A DNA stretch of 64,000 bases from Candidatus Electryonea clarkiae (GCA_030765455.1 JAVCCM010000168.1:1-64000); one strand, 5' to 3'. Positions 1-9,978 are shown, counted from the first letter of the stretch. Made by a program: numbers and translations. The notes: a model not told the origin generated them from the sequence alone.

Positions 1-119
1 CTTGGTTGAACAAACATTGTATGGAAAACATAATGTTTGACCTTGGAGGCTGAATTTCAAAGAGCTAATGAGAGACAAAACTATTGAAAAGAAAGAAATT
101 CAATATCAACTCATTTTAG

Positions 120-602
120 CCAGACTCGTTTGAATTGTCAAATGATATTGAATTCAATGACAATGTTTATACTGTCGAGGCGATTGATTCGGTTTCGATA
201 GACAATATGGAGATTGATTCATACTGGTGGCGTGTCAGGGCGTTTGATACTTTCGGTCTATTTACGGTTTCATCCGAAATGAGGAAAATCTCTGTAACCT
301 TATCAGTCGAAGATGAATCTTTTACAGGAATTCCGACTGAGTATTCAATCTCATCTATTTACCCGAATCCCTTTAATCCTGAACTGAACATAGTAATCGG
401 GCTGCCTGAACCATCTGATCTGAGAATAGGTTTATTCAACATAGTCGGAAGAGAAGTAGCAGTCATCTCAGACAATAACCATTCACCCGGATACAAACGA
501 TTTGTTTTCGATGCATCAGAACTTTCCAGCGGAATCTATTTCATCCACGCCAGTGTGCCGAGGAAGATGGACGAAATGAGGAAAGTAGTATTGGTAAAAT
601 AA
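120..602 (+). pseudogene. Broken remnant of a T9SS-targeted secreted protein (FN3-like piece + sorting domain)
   Basis: The 155-codon open frame from a TTG at 135 lacks a signal peptide. It starts inside a fibronectin-III-like domain (YWWRVRAFDTFG) and ends in a complete T9SS-type C-terminal domain (YPNPFNPELN, LFNIVGREVAVI, SSGIYFI, EMRKVVLVK). A stop codon at 117-119 sits directly before an in-frame PDSFEL, the same hexapeptide that opens an FN3-like domain of the intact FG-GAP protein at 32809-34896. That protein has about 75 residues between PDSFEL and its WTVHATD strand; here there are about 30. I therefore read this as the 3' end of a larger gene that has lost its front and part of a domain. 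The DNA before it (1-119) shows no recognisable coding remnant. Whether the open frame is still translated is unknown. Confidence 0.6.
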
Positions 603-751
603 AATATTATGATTGAATATCTCTTGCATTCTGCAACAAAGATAGATTAATGTTGCTAACATAGTCTATTCAGATAAAACGATTTACGGTTCTTCACTTT
701 CATCAGGACTACAGAAAGTCAATTTTGGTTTCTTAAGTCTTAGGAGGTTGC

Positions 752-3184
752 ATGAATACCCGTTTTTCTTCCATTCTCGTTGTACTTCTCTTTCTCTCGA
801 GTTGCGCCCTCGGTCAGGACAGCCTTGGTATTTCCCTGCTTGATGCTACTATTACGATTGATGACATCAGGGATGTAGATATTGAGGGTGATATCATCTA
901 CATAGCAGCAAATGTTTCCGGCGTAGTGATCGTCTCCATTGAAAACAACGAGGTGAATCTGCTGTCACAGATTCCAAGGGGTGAAGGAGACGTTGACCAA
1001 GTCAAGGTAAACGGCAATCGGTTGGCGGTAAGAAAAGGAGATGAGATTCATATCTACGATATTGCCGATCCGGAAAATCCTGAGTTTATCTCTGATACCG
1101 AAATGGGTATTGGCGGTTTCAGCATGTACGGTTCCATGGTATGGATTGGTAATATTCTGACAGTAAATTCAAGTAGATCGGCAAGTATTCTTCATATGAA
1201 TACCGATGGAATTGTTTCAGAAATATCTGTCATAGATTATGATATCCAGGTAAGTTCAACAACATATTGGAATAATATAATATATGCAGTATCGAGTTCT
1301 GGATTTTTAGCTTTTGATATCAGTGATCCGGAAGAACCGGAAGAAGTGGAATTAGGTCTTGATATTTCCGGAAATGGTATAGCAATAAACGATGGAATAG
1401 CAGCTATTTCTAATGACGATTCGGTCACTTTCATTGACTTGACTCAAGTGGGTGATGAGGAAATAATCAGCACATGGATTACCGAAGGGGAAAATCACCT
1501 CTATGATCCCTGCTTCATCGGTAATTATCTGGTCGTCAGGGAGTGGTCTGAAAGTATCAGGCTTATTGACATACAGGATATTGAAAATCCTGCTCTTGTG
1601 AACTCGCTTGAAATTGAAGATGCCTGGTTTGGGGGCTGTGATCAGTTTGAAGATAGAATTGTTTACGCAAACCGCTCTGACGGACTTATGGTTGTTGAGG
1701 TATCTGATGAGGAATATCTCGACCGTACAATAGATTGGGATCCAGTATCTTTATGGACCAGGGGAACTATACTTGGAGATAATGTCATTTTCGGAACCAA
1801 TGGTAACGGGGTGCAAGTATTTTCAAACCAGGAACCTGATGAGCTTCCCTTTATAGATTCATACCCTGGTAATGAAGGTTCTAACGGCAGGGTATATGAG
1901 GGTGACGAAAATATTTCAATAATCCGCTGCTATGGTGGTGATAATCCCACAGATCCTTATCTATGTACACCCGATCCGGATGAACAGTTAGGATTCCGAA
2001 CGAGAGGAGCATTGAGTTCATCTTTATTCGCATTGAATATGACAGACAGTATCCTGTTCGCTTCAAGTCATACTACAATAACGGTATATGATATTTCTGA
2101 TATTGATAATCCTGATATGATTACCAATTTTTATGTCGAAGATACACGGGGTATCTATTACTACCAGGATGCCTTGTATGTCGCCGGTCATGATGATGGA
2201 ATGGTGATATTCGATGTCAGTGATCCTTCTGATCCAGAAATCATAGATACATTGCATGTCTGGTTTGGTCTGCTGGATCTATTTCTCGGCAAGGACAACC
2301 TTCTTTTTATATCAATGCAGGCGGAAACCAATCGAATAGATATTTACTCCCTGGAAGATCCTTTTGAACCTGAAGTGATCGGATCTATTGTAACTCCCGG
2401 TTGGGCACGTAAACTCTGGAACTATGAAGACGGACTATTATTGGTATCTGAAAATATTTACAGACCTGCTTCTTCAGTATTGGAAGTATATAACATCGCT
2501 GACCATCGCAACCTCGAACTTGTAGCCTGGTATCCGGTTGGTAATGATCTACAGTGGGCAACACTGGATGGACGGAGGATTATTGCATCATGGAGAAATG
2601 GAGTCGGGCTGTTTGAACTTGATGAAGATCTGGTTGCAGTTGGAACAGTTGAGGGAACTGTAACCGGTGGCGAAAACGGCGATGCAATCGAAGGAGCGTT
2701 AGTGCGGAATTCCAACGGTACCTGGATCACCACCACAGACGAGTTTGGTCATTACCAGTTGGAAGGTGTATTAGCAGGAACATATGACTTTGAATGTTCC
2801 GCAGAGGGTTATGATCTTGCTATTTCTGAGGATATTGAAGTCGCTGCGGATCAGGTGACCGAGCTGAATTTCGAGCTTATTGAAGAGAACGCATTGATTG
2901 AAAATAATTCCTCACCTCTTCATTGGGAATTCACCGGTTGCTCACCAAATCCTTTCAACTCAATGACAACAGTTAGATTCACATTGAAAAGTTCAGCGCA
3001 TGTGAATGTCGTTGTCAATAACCTCCTGGGACAGGAAATAGAAATTCTTGCGAACGGAACAATGTCAAGAGGGCATCACTCCCTAAGTTTCGACGCAACA
3101 GGACTTCCCAGCGGAATCTACTTCATCCACGTCAACGTACTGGGGAAGATGGATGAATTTAGGAAAGTGGTTTTATTGAAATAA
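752..3184 (+). CDS. Secreted LVIVD-repeat beta-propeller protein with regulatory-like domain and T9SS tail
   Basis: An 810-residue exported protein. Residues 1-21 form a signal peptide; LSSC within it fits a lipobox, so lipid attachment cannot be excluded. Residues about 30-620 are repeated strands of the type DISDPEEPE, DISDIDNPD, DVSDPSDPE, typical of LVIVD/choice-of-anchor propellers found on bacterial surfaces. Residues about 630-710 look like a carboxypeptidase-regulatory-like beta sandwich (GTVEGTVTGGENGDAIEGAL, then DEFGHYQLEGVLAGTYDFE). The last 85 residues are a T9SS-type sorting domain (SPNPFNS, NNLLGQEIEIL, PSGIYFIHV, FRKVVLLK). The start is supported by taggagg just before the ATG. 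It is a close relative in design of the protein at 36775-40020. The likely role is adhesion or scaffolding at the cell surface; no enzyme motif is visible. Confidence 0.85.
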   Translation: MNTRFSSILVVLLFLSSCALGQDSLGISLLDATITIDDIRDVDIEGDIIYIAANVSGVVIVSIENNEVNLLSQIPRGEGDVDQVKVNGNRLAVRKGDEIHIYDIADPENPEFISDTEMGIGGFSMYGSMVWIGNILTVNSSRSASILHMNTDGIVSEISVIDYDIQVSSTTYWNNIIYAVSSSGFLAFDISDPEEPEEVELGLDISGNGIAINDGIAAISNDDSVTFIDLTQVGDEEIISTWITEGENHLYDPCFIGNYLVVREWSESIRLIDIQDIENPALVNSLEIEDAWFGGCDQFEDRIVYANRSDGLMVVEVSDEEYLDRTIDWDPVSLWTRGTILGDNVIFGTNGNGVQVFSNQEPDELPFIDSYPGNEGSNGRVYEGDENISIIRCYGGDNPTDPYLCTPDPDEQLGFRTRGALSSSLFALNMTDSILFASSHTTITVYDISDIDNPDMITNFYVEDTRGIYYYQDALYVAGHDDGMVIFDVSDPSDPEIIDTLHVWFGLLDLFLGKDNLLFISMQAETNRIDIYSLEDPFEPEVIGSIVTPGWARKLWNYEDGLLLVSENIYRPASSVLEVYNIADHRNLELVAWYPVGNDLQWATLDGRRIIASWRNGVGLFELDEDLVAVGTVEGTVTGGENGDAIEGALVRNSNGTWITTTDEFGHYQLEGVLAGTYDFECSAEGYDLAISEDIEVAADQVTELNFELIEENALIENNSSPLHWEFTGCSPNPFNSMTTVRFTLKSSAHVNVVVNNLLGQEIEILANGTMSRGHHSLSFDATGLPSGIYFIHVNVLGKMDEFRKVVLLK

Positions 3185-3214
3185 TAATTGATCTGACAGC
3201 CTAAGAGGATCATC

Positions 3215-6200
3215 ATGAGATTGAGTTATTTGCCGGTTATACTGCTTTTGAGTTTTTCAACAGTATTCGCCGCTTTTGATGATAACACTCCTACCCGGAT
3301 ACCGGAAGTTTTTGAGTGGCAACGTTCAGGAATGAATGCCAGGGTGATTTTTGATGCTCCGGCTTTATCATGGGGCAGGCAGGAAGATGGAACTGTAATT
3401 CCATTATTAGCCGGTGCCGGGGAGGAATTTGTCGCTGGAGCGCCGCAACTCCCCCTGTACTCAAAGCTGGTTGCTGTTCCGGCTGGGATGGATGTGCGGA
3501 TTGCCAATGTAACTGTAGAATGGGAAGACGCTGGAATAAATGCGATTACCCATGATCCAGGATCAAGCCCCGAATTGCCGGGAGAACTCGACACCTGGGA
3601 ACCTGCTCCCCTAGACATAAAAAAATATACCGAAGTATCTGAACGTAGTTCTCAAACTGCTACAATCGGTCAGACCGGGAGATGGCGAGATATACGTGTT
3701 GCTCAACTGACCATACGCCCACTGCGATACGATGCTTCAACCGGTCAGACTGATCTTGCTTCTGAAGTTGAAATCGAACTGGAATTTATCACTTCGGCTG
3801 ATATAGATGGCTATGATCCTCCGGGTGTAAGCGAAGCTATGTATAAGCTTTATAATGCTTACGTGCTTGGCGCCGGCGATGAACTTGACGAAGACGAGGT
3901 GATGCGCGGAACATACCTGATCATTTGTCGCCCCGCGTTGGTAGATCTTATGGCACCTCTTGTAGAATGGCGAACAAAGTGCGGTTTCAATGTAATTGTT
4001 GCAACTACTGACCAAACCGGGACAACAGACACTTTGATCCACGATTATATCGATGATATCTACGAAGATGAAGATACGCCGCTCGATTATGTGCTGCTTT
4101 TTGGAGATACAGACCAGCCATTTGCGATTCCGACCTACCATATTCCCGGTAGTCCGGCACACAACCAATTCATCCCAACTAACCATAAGTACACAATTGA
4201 TCTCCAGCTCGACCAAAGTGTGATTGCAAACGTTCTACCAAGGTATCTGATCGGGAGACTTTCAGTGGATACAAATACACAGGCAACAGTTGTTATTAAC
4301 AAGATTTTACAATATGAAGCGACTCCGGATGATGGAGATCTTGACCGGTTCGAAAAAGGTTTAATGGCATGTACTTCAGTTCCTGGCATTAGTGTTAAAG
4401 AGACTAAACGTTGGGTACGACAGAAAATGCTCGATAATGGTTTTGATACTATTGATGAACAATACTACCCAGGCAATGGGACTGCAGCCGGTATCAGCAA
4501 TTCTATAAATGACGGTGTTTCATGGGTGAACTATACAGGTTATGCAAATTACTACGGTTGGTGGCTACAGACTGGTGATTTTACCAGTGATAGAGTGGCA
4601 GCTCTTACAAATAACGACGAACTACCTGTTGTGACAAGTATGAGAGAAGGAACTGGAAATTTCGATCATGCCAATTATGATCCATGTTTCGGTGAGACCT
4701 GGTTACGTCACGGCACACCCAACAGCCCTAAGGGAGCAGTTGCTTTTATCGGTCCGAGTGAACTTAATACAATAATTCGATGGGACCTTATCATGGATGG
4801 CGGTTGGTATCGTGGATTGTTCGATTTTGATCTGCGGACTCTGGGACAATGCATGATCGCGGCAAAGATCGAAGTAGCCAATGCTTACCCTGATCATTGG
4901 AATGAAAATCCCGGTGGCGGCGGCTCTTATAATAGTGTCTGGTTTTACTGGCACACTTACAATATTCTTGGTGATCCAGCCTTGCAGTTGCGCTGCGAAA
5001 TACCCGTCGAGATTATGGCAGACCACCTCGAAGAGGTACCGCAAAATTCCACTTTCCTGCGGGTTGAAACCTGGGCTGATGACGAAAATGAGGCACCGGT
5101 TGAAGGCGGACGTGTAGTTATCACCAATTCAGAAATGGAAATCATCGGAAATGATTTGACGGATCAAGATGGAATCGCTTACGTGTATTTTACAGAACCG
5201 CCCACTGGTGAAGAATTGGAAATTACCATTACCAGGCCTGACATGATCCCATATACCGGAACTTTTAATTCCGCTGTAGAAGCCGGTTTGGCTCTTTCTG
5301 AAATCAGTATGATTGAAGATCAGGACGATAATGAAAACAACAATGATGATACAGTCAACCCAGGTGAGCTTATCATCCCGGCAATATCATTTGAAATCGT
5401 GGAGCCGGAAGGGATTGGAAATTTAACGGTAACAGTTTCACTCATTTCAGAGGTGGGAGAAGTCGCTGAAGAATCCGAAGAATTCGGTAATGTGGATGTT
5501 TATGATGTAATTACTTTGTCAGAACCAAGGATTAGAATTAATGAAGATCTTCACAATGAAGAACTCATCGAAATAATTTTCCTTTTCGAAGGTGACGGCG
5601 ATTTCGAGCAATCCCACTATGTCGCATTTGAAGATATAGCCGCGCCAATAATAATATACAGTGATGCTGATTACGGCGAAAGCATTGTGCCCGGTGATAC
5701 TCTTTCATTATCGATATTCCTGGCTAATACACATCCCGATCTCGGCGCTGGTTCCGTTGACGGAATCCTGTCAACTGTGAGTGAAGATGTCACGGTTACC
5801 GATGCTGAAGGAAGCTGGACAGAACTTCCTGCCAATGACGAAGCTGAAAGTAATGAAGATTTTGAAATTGTGCTGAATGATTCAACTTATCCGGGTCGTG
5901 AACTTTTCTTCACACTTGATCTTACTACTGCGGAAGGGTACACATCAACTATTCCATTTACACTTATCATTGACGGATGGGATGATGAAAATAGTCCGAC
6001 CGGTCCAACAGGTCCCGGTTATTGGTTTTTCGAGGATAATGATGATGGTTACGGTTACGATATAGAATTTGAATATACTTCTCTTGTAAATGACGGTGAT
6101 GATATCGGCATAAATGATAACGGCAACAATGGGGATGAAGTGGTAACTGTGGATATTCCTTTTGAATTCCCGTATTGGGATGACACATATCAGGAAATAA

Positions 6201-8593
6201 CTATCAGCTCGAATGGTTTTTTCACTTTTGGAGAAACTGAGTTTTATTTCAAGCGCAATAGAACCATCCCCGGAACTTTGATGCCTGAAGCCGCTGTCTG
6301 TGTCTTTTGGGATGATCTCGCGAGTGGTGAAATTTACTCTTATCATGACGAAGAAGAAGGTTGGTTTGGTATTGAATGGTATAATGTTCAATATACCACG
6401 TACGACCATATTGGGGGAGGTAATCCAACCGGGGATCGAATGAAATTCCAGGTGCGGTTGCTTGACCCACTGGTTCATGGCGCGCCGGGAGGACTGGGAA
6501 TAATAGTTCTTATGTATAACGAAATCGATAATGGGGACGATGATAGCAATTATTGCACTATTGGAATTACCAGCCCTGACGGATTGAGCGGCTTGCAATA
6601 CGAATTCAATGAAACACCGGCACCAACCGCAACCGGAGTACATGTAGGTTTACAGATAATCATAGCTCTCGGTACTGATGCCGGGATATCGCGGCCTGAT
6701 CTCTCATTTTCTCCTCCGTTAATCCAGATTTCGAGGGGTATCGATGAGGAGCTTAATGCCTCTTTCGAGATGTCCAATGTTGGTGGTTTGAGGATGACTT
6801 ACAGACTTTGGACTGAGGCTATTTGGCATTCATGGCCATTAGGCAATTCTGAAGGAGCGCTGAATGTTGAGGGTCGAAATCCTGGTAATGTTGCTGACAA
6901 TTCAAATTTGACAAGCGGGAATGAGTTGGACGATTTTGGCGGTCCGGACGACTTCGGCTACATATTTTACGATTCCGATGAATCCTATGGTCCGGTTTAT
7001 GAATGGATCGATATTGCTGTAGATTCAAATGAGGTTGCATGGGTTGACCGAGCTGATCCAAGACTGACTGAAGAGATAGAACTGCCCTTTACATTCCCAT
7101 TCTACGGTGAAGATTTTGAATCTATCTGGATTACTGAATGTGGATATGTGGTATTCATGGATCCGAACGGTGTAGTAATAAACAGGAATACGCCATTACC
7201 ATTTGATACATCCCCATTTGCCGGAATTTATCCATTCTGGGAAGATATTGGGATTGACGAAGGCGGATCTGTTTACGCCGCAGCATACCAGGATTCATTT
7301 GTGGTCACCTGGGAAAGCCTGCATCAACTCGCCTGGGACGCGGATGATGGTCCTTACACTTTCCAGATGTTGATAACCTCAGACGGTGCGATTCATTTCC
7401 AATATGCTGAAATGAATCCGAGTTTCCGTAGTTGTACTGTCGGGATACAGGATCATGAAGCTGCTTCAGGGCTTGAGGTGGTCAGATACCTGGATGCGGT
7501 CGAATATCTGCACAGCAACATGTCAATTCGGTTGATTCCTCCTGTAACCTGGTTCTCCCTTGATGATACGAGCGGGAGACTTGCTCCCGGGGAGTCGATC
7601 ACGATAACCCTGGCGGGGAGCACTAATAGTATGAGTGCCGGAATTTACCAGGCGCGAATCATCATGCTGAATGAGACCAGCATGGAAGCCGATATGCTCC
7701 CGATAACCCTGGCGATCTACGAAAATGAGCCCGGTGACGCACCGCAGTTGACTGAATTGCCCGGGGAATCAATAATCCGTGGAGAAGAGTTCTCGACATT
7801 TGCCTTAGATCCCTATGTTTATGACCCGGACAACCTCGACAGCGAGATTTCCTGGATGACTTATGGAGGGCAAGGCATTACGATAGAAATCGATTCAAAT
7901 CGTGTAGTTCATCCAATAGCTTCAGAATACTGGTCCGGTGAGACTTCTGTAATATTCAGGATGTGGGATCCCGAATTGAACTGGGTTGAGCAGGAAGTTG
8001 TATATGACACTCTGGATCTGAATGATGTCCCACGTTTCCTTGATGCCAGCCCCGATTATTACGCTTGGAAAGATTCGGTTGCTCTGGATTCCTCGATCAC
8101 CCTGTCTTTCGAATCAATGGATCCGGAAGACGACAGACAGCAAATAACCTGGTTTTATCGCGACGTGGTTTTCGGGATGGATACAACCGCTGTTACTGTT
8201 GTTCTTGATGCGGTAGGTCGTGATTCAGTCTGGGTGATGGTTGAAGCTGTGAATTCCGAGATAACGCATACCTGGTGGATCGATGTTTATTCCACTGATG
8301 AAATCGGCGCGGATGAAGAAGCATTACCAGACAAATTCGCGTTGGAGAATGTCTATCCAAATCCATTCAACTCAAAGATAAGTGTATCCTACGCGCTGCC
8401 TGAAATCGCGGATGTTCAATTGCGGGTATTCAATGTTCTTGGTCGCGAGGTGGCAAAATTATCATTCAATAAAGTCGCTGCCGGCAGACACAGAACCATG
8501 ATTGAAGCGAAAAACTGGTCAAGTGGAATCTATTTCCTCCAATGGCAGGCGGGAGGAGTCAAACAGGTACGTAAGATGGTTCTATTGAAGTGA
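3215..8593 (+). CDS. Giant gingipain-family (peptidase C25) surface protein with substituted catalytic residues and T9SS tail
   Basis: 1792 residues. Signal peptide 1-19; about 20-200 resembles the C25 propeptide; about 230-595 is the C25 domain (GTYLIICRPALVDLM, DYVLLFGDTDQPF, RYLIGRLSVDT, and the closing NILGDPALQLR). Then come an Ig-like domain, long acidic beta regions with two repeats of the kind FPYWDDTYQEITISSNGFFTF / FPFYGEDFESIWITECGYVVF, and a T9SS tail (YPNPFNSKIS, VFNVLGREVAKL, SSGIYFLQW, VRKMVLLK). In gingipains the catalytic His lies in NYTGHGS and the Cys in VACVNGDF. Here the first reads NYTGYAN (Y443) and the second SMREGTGNF with Glu at the Cys position (E478); no Cys occurs until C491, which matches the conserved non-catalytic Cys downstream. 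Family known, loss of peptidase activity inferred. It lies 30 bp after the LVIVD gene and is probably co-transcribed. Confidence 0.85.
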   Translation: MRLSYLPVILLLSFSTVFAAFDDNTPTRIPEVFEWQRSGMNARVIFDAPALSWGRQEDGTVIPLLAGAGEEFVAGAPQLPLYSKLVAVPAGMDVRIANVTVEWEDAGINAITHDPGSSPELPGELDTWEPAPLDIKKYTEVSERSSQTATIGQTGRWRDIRVAQLTIRPLRYDASTGQTDLASEVEIELEFITSADIDGYDPPGVSEAMYKLYNAYVLGAGDELDEDEVMRGTYLIICRPALVDLMAPLVEWRTKCGFNVIVATTDQTGTTDTLIHDYIDDIYEDEDTPLDYVLLFGDTDQPFAIPTYHIPGSPAHNQFIPTNHKYTIDLQLDQSVIANVLPRYLIGRLSVDTNTQATVVINKILQYEATPDDGDLDRFEKGLMACTSVPGISVKETKRWVRQKMLDNGFDTIDEQYYPGNGTAAGISNSINDGVSWVNYTGYANYYGWWLQTGDFTSDRVAALTNNDELPVVTSMREGTGNFDHANYDPCFGETWLRHGTPNSPKGAVAFIGPSELNTIIRWDLIMDGGWYRGLFDFDLRTLGQCMIAAKIEVANAYPDHWNENPGGGGSYNSVWFYWHTYNILGDPALQLRCEIPVEIMADHLEEVPQNSTFLRVETWADDENEAPVEGGRVVITNSEMEIIGNDLTDQDGIAYVYFTEPPTGEELEITITRPDMIPYTGTFNSAVEAGLALSEISMIEDQDDNENNNDDTVNPGELIIPAISFEIVEPEGIGNLTVTVSLISEVGEVAEESEEFGNVDVYDVITLSEPRIRINEDLHNEELIEIIFLFEGDGDFEQSHYVAFEDIAAPIIIYSDADYGESIVPGDTLSLSIFLANTHPDLGAGSVDGILSTVSEDVTVTDAEGSWTELPANDEAESNEDFEIVLNDSTYPGRELFFTLDLTTAEGYTSTIPFTLIIDGWDDENSPTGPTGPGYWFFEDNDDGYGYDIEFEYTSLVNDGDDIGINDNGNNGDEVVTVDIPFEFPYWDDTYQEITISSNGFFTFGETEFYFKRNRTIPGTLMPEAAVCVFWDDLASGEIYSYHDEEEGWFGIEWYNVQYTTYDHIGGGNPTGDRMKFQVRLLDPLVHGAPGGLGIIVLMYNEIDNGDDDSNYCTIGITSPDGLSGLQYEFNETPAPTATGVHVGLQIIIALGTDAGISRPDLSFSPPLIQISRGIDEELNASFEMSNVGGLRMTYRLWTEAIWHSWPLGNSEGALNVEGRNPGNVADNSNLTSGNELDDFGGPDDFGYIFYDSDESYGPVYEWIDIAVDSNEVAWVDRADPRLTEEIELPFTFPFYGEDFESIWITECGYVVFMDPNGVVINRNTPLPFDTSPFAGIYPFWEDIGIDEGGSVYAAAYQDSFVVTWESLHQLAWDADDGPYTFQMLITSDGAIHFQYAEMNPSFRSCTVGIQDHEAASGLEVVRYLDAVEYLHSNMSIRLIPPVTWFSLDDTSGRLAPGESITITLAGSTNSMSAGIYQARIIMLNETSMEADMLPITLAIYENEPGDAPQLTELPGESIIRGEEFSTFALDPYVYDPDNLDSEISWMTYGGQGITIEIDSNRVVHPIASEYWSGETSVIFRMWDPELNWVEQEVVYDTLDLNDVPRFLDASPDYYAWKDSVALDSSITLSFESMDPEDDRQQITWFYRDVVFGMDTTAVTVVLDAVGRDSVWVMVEAVNSEITHTWWIDVYSTDEIGADEEALPDKFALENVYPNPFNSKISVSYALPEIADVQLRVFNVLGREVAKLSFNKVAAGRHRTMIEAKNWSSGIYFLQWQAGGVKQVRKMVLLK

Positions 8594-8645
8594 TTTTTAC
8601 TGATCATTACAATATCTGTTATTTAGCCCGGATTGTACGAGTATC

Positions 8646-8711
8646 GACTTCATCTATGTCAGTGTACAAGAGAAAATGGATGAATTTAGGAAGGTAGTAT
8701 TGCTGAGATAA
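8646..8711 (+). pseudogene. Orphan 21-codon T9SS tail remnant
   Basis: An open stretch ending in TAA reads DFIYVSVQEKMDEFRKVVLLR, matching the last residues of the T9SS domains nearby (for example the MDEFRKVVLLK end of the 752-3184 protein). It has no start codon and no upstream domain in frame, so it is the decayed 3' end of a lost gene in this cluster of surface-protein genes. Confidence 0.65.
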
Positions 8712-8809
8712 GAAATATTTATTAATATAAATTACATTTATCACACTTTTGAACTTGTCAGACGAGATTTGAAGTAGTACACATTCTGACGCAGGGGAGG
8801 AGAGCCGAG

Positions 8810-9253
8810 ATGTATAGACGTGTACCGTTACTGTTGACCGCAACCTTAATGCTGTTCATTTCATTAACTGCTGATGTCTCGGCAGTTTACCTGCAAGATA
8901 CCGTCAAAGACCTGGTAGAAAAATCTGATCCGGACGAAATGCTCCCTGTAATACTCATCATGGCGGAGCGTCCCGACCTGGATTACTTGAGAGATGAAGT
9001 GCAGGAGCTGCGTCGCCGGGAGAGAAGAATTGTTGTCTGGGAATACCTGGTTGAGTTAGCTGAGCACAGCCAAGCGGAACTACATGTTTTCAATCTACTC
9101 GGACGTGAAGTCGAACTGGAGGAAGGCAAATTGTTTAATGCCGGATGGCATTCGGTTCAATTCAAAGGAGAAAATCTTTCCAGCGGAATATATTTCGTGT
9201 TACTCGATGCAGGGGATTATACAAAAGCTGTGAAAATGGTACTTTTAAAATGA
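8810..9253 (+). CDS. Internally deleted S8-type protease: signal peptide and propeptide joined to a T9SS tail
   Basis: 147 residues. Residues 1-25 are a signal peptide (LLLTATLMLFISLTADVSA). Residues about 26-88 (LVEKSDPDEMLPVILIMAER, LRRRERRIVVWEYLVELAEHSQ) resemble the inhibitor-like propeptide at the front of subtilisin-family (S8) surface proteases of FCB bacteria. After SQ the sequence jumps into the middle of a T9SS sorting domain (AELHVFNLLGREVE, SSGIYFVLL, VKMVLLK), without the YPNPFN half and without any catalytic Asp/His/Ser domain. The frame is intact across the joint, so an in-frame deletion of over a kilobase is the simplest history. A ggggagg motif precedes the ATG. If made, the product would carry no active site. 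The protease origin is inferred from the propeptide only. Confidence 0.6.
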   Translation: MYRRVPLLLTATLMLFISLTADVSAVYLQDTVKDLVEKSDPDEMLPVILIMAERPDLDYLRDEVQELRRRERRIVVWEYLVELAEHSQAELHVFNLLGREVELEEGKLFNAGWHSVQFKGENLSSGIYFVLLDAGDYTKAVKMVLLK

Positions 9254-9372
9254 GAACAACAGTACGGGAATGATACATTTTTAGAAATTGTCACAATCTC
9301 GTTGGGAATTTCAGTAATTTTATTCTATATTTCAATATCAATAAATCAAAATTCTTATCACAGGTAGATAAA

Positions 9373-9978
9373 ATGCGATCCGGTTCAAATCTGATCGTTT
9401 TTCTGATTATAATTATATTTATTTCCTCTTCGGGTCCTGTTATTGCCAACCCGAAAATTGTGAGTGTAGAAACTTTCTGGGAGGACTCCCTGGCAGTAGT
9501 ACGACCGGAGATCATCGAGCCTTTCAGGGAAGAAATCTGGCGAGCTTTGTTGTCGGGACTGCCGATAGCAATTGATTTTGAGATACGAATCAGTCGTATA
9601 GGCTATGTAAAAAGACAATCCTACCAGGTAATCGTTCAGCATGAAGTCTGGGAAAACCGTTTTAGGGTTGTAGCACCGGTAGGTACCATAACAATCATTG
9701 ATTATAACGCTTTAGAGCATTATTTCAAAAATAACCTTGGTCTCTATGTTGATGCTCATGATCTTCCATATATCGGTTACTGGTTTGTGAAAGTCAGGGT
9801 TGGCGAGGGACGGGTGATTCGTGACAAAGGGTTGAAACAATCCCACGGAATAGAACCGGAACTTATCGGTTTGACAGCCTGGTTATTCAAATGGGGCAAG
9901 CCGAAAGCAAATTATAGCGATTGGTCTGAGTTAGTACGTCTTCCCGATCCAATTAAAAGTGGTAAAAAGGCCAAATGA
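9373..9978 (+). CDS. DUF4390-type exported protein
   Basis: 201 residues with an N-terminal hydrophobic segment (LIVFLIIIIFISSSGPVIA, about 7-25) that looks like a signal peptide. The body (RALLSGLPIAIDFEIRISRI, YQVIVQHEVWENRFRVV, and GYWFVKVRV) fits the DUF4390 family, small periplasmic beta-rich proteins usually encoded directly before an NtrY-like sensor kinase. Exactly that arrangement is present: the stop overlaps the kinase start (ATGA, 9975-9978), implying translational coupling. A sensing or periplasmic accessory role for the kinase is inference; no biochemical function is known to me. Confidence 0.7.
   Translation: MRSGSNLIVFLIIIIFISSSGPVIANPKIVSVETFWEDSLAVVRPEIIEPFREEIWRALLSGLPIAIDFEIRISRIGYVKRQSYQVIVQHEVWENRFRVVAPVGTITIIDYNALEHYFKNNLGLYVDAHDLPYIGYWFVKVRVGEGRVIRDKGLKQSHGIEPELIGLTAWLFKWGKPKANYSDWSELVRLPDPIKSGKKAK

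Noticed and set aside
5945-6643. 232-codon open frame on the minus strand inside the C25-family gene
   Set aside because: No signal, no family motif, low-complexity Ile-rich translation; it is the shadow of a strongly coding plus-strand gene.
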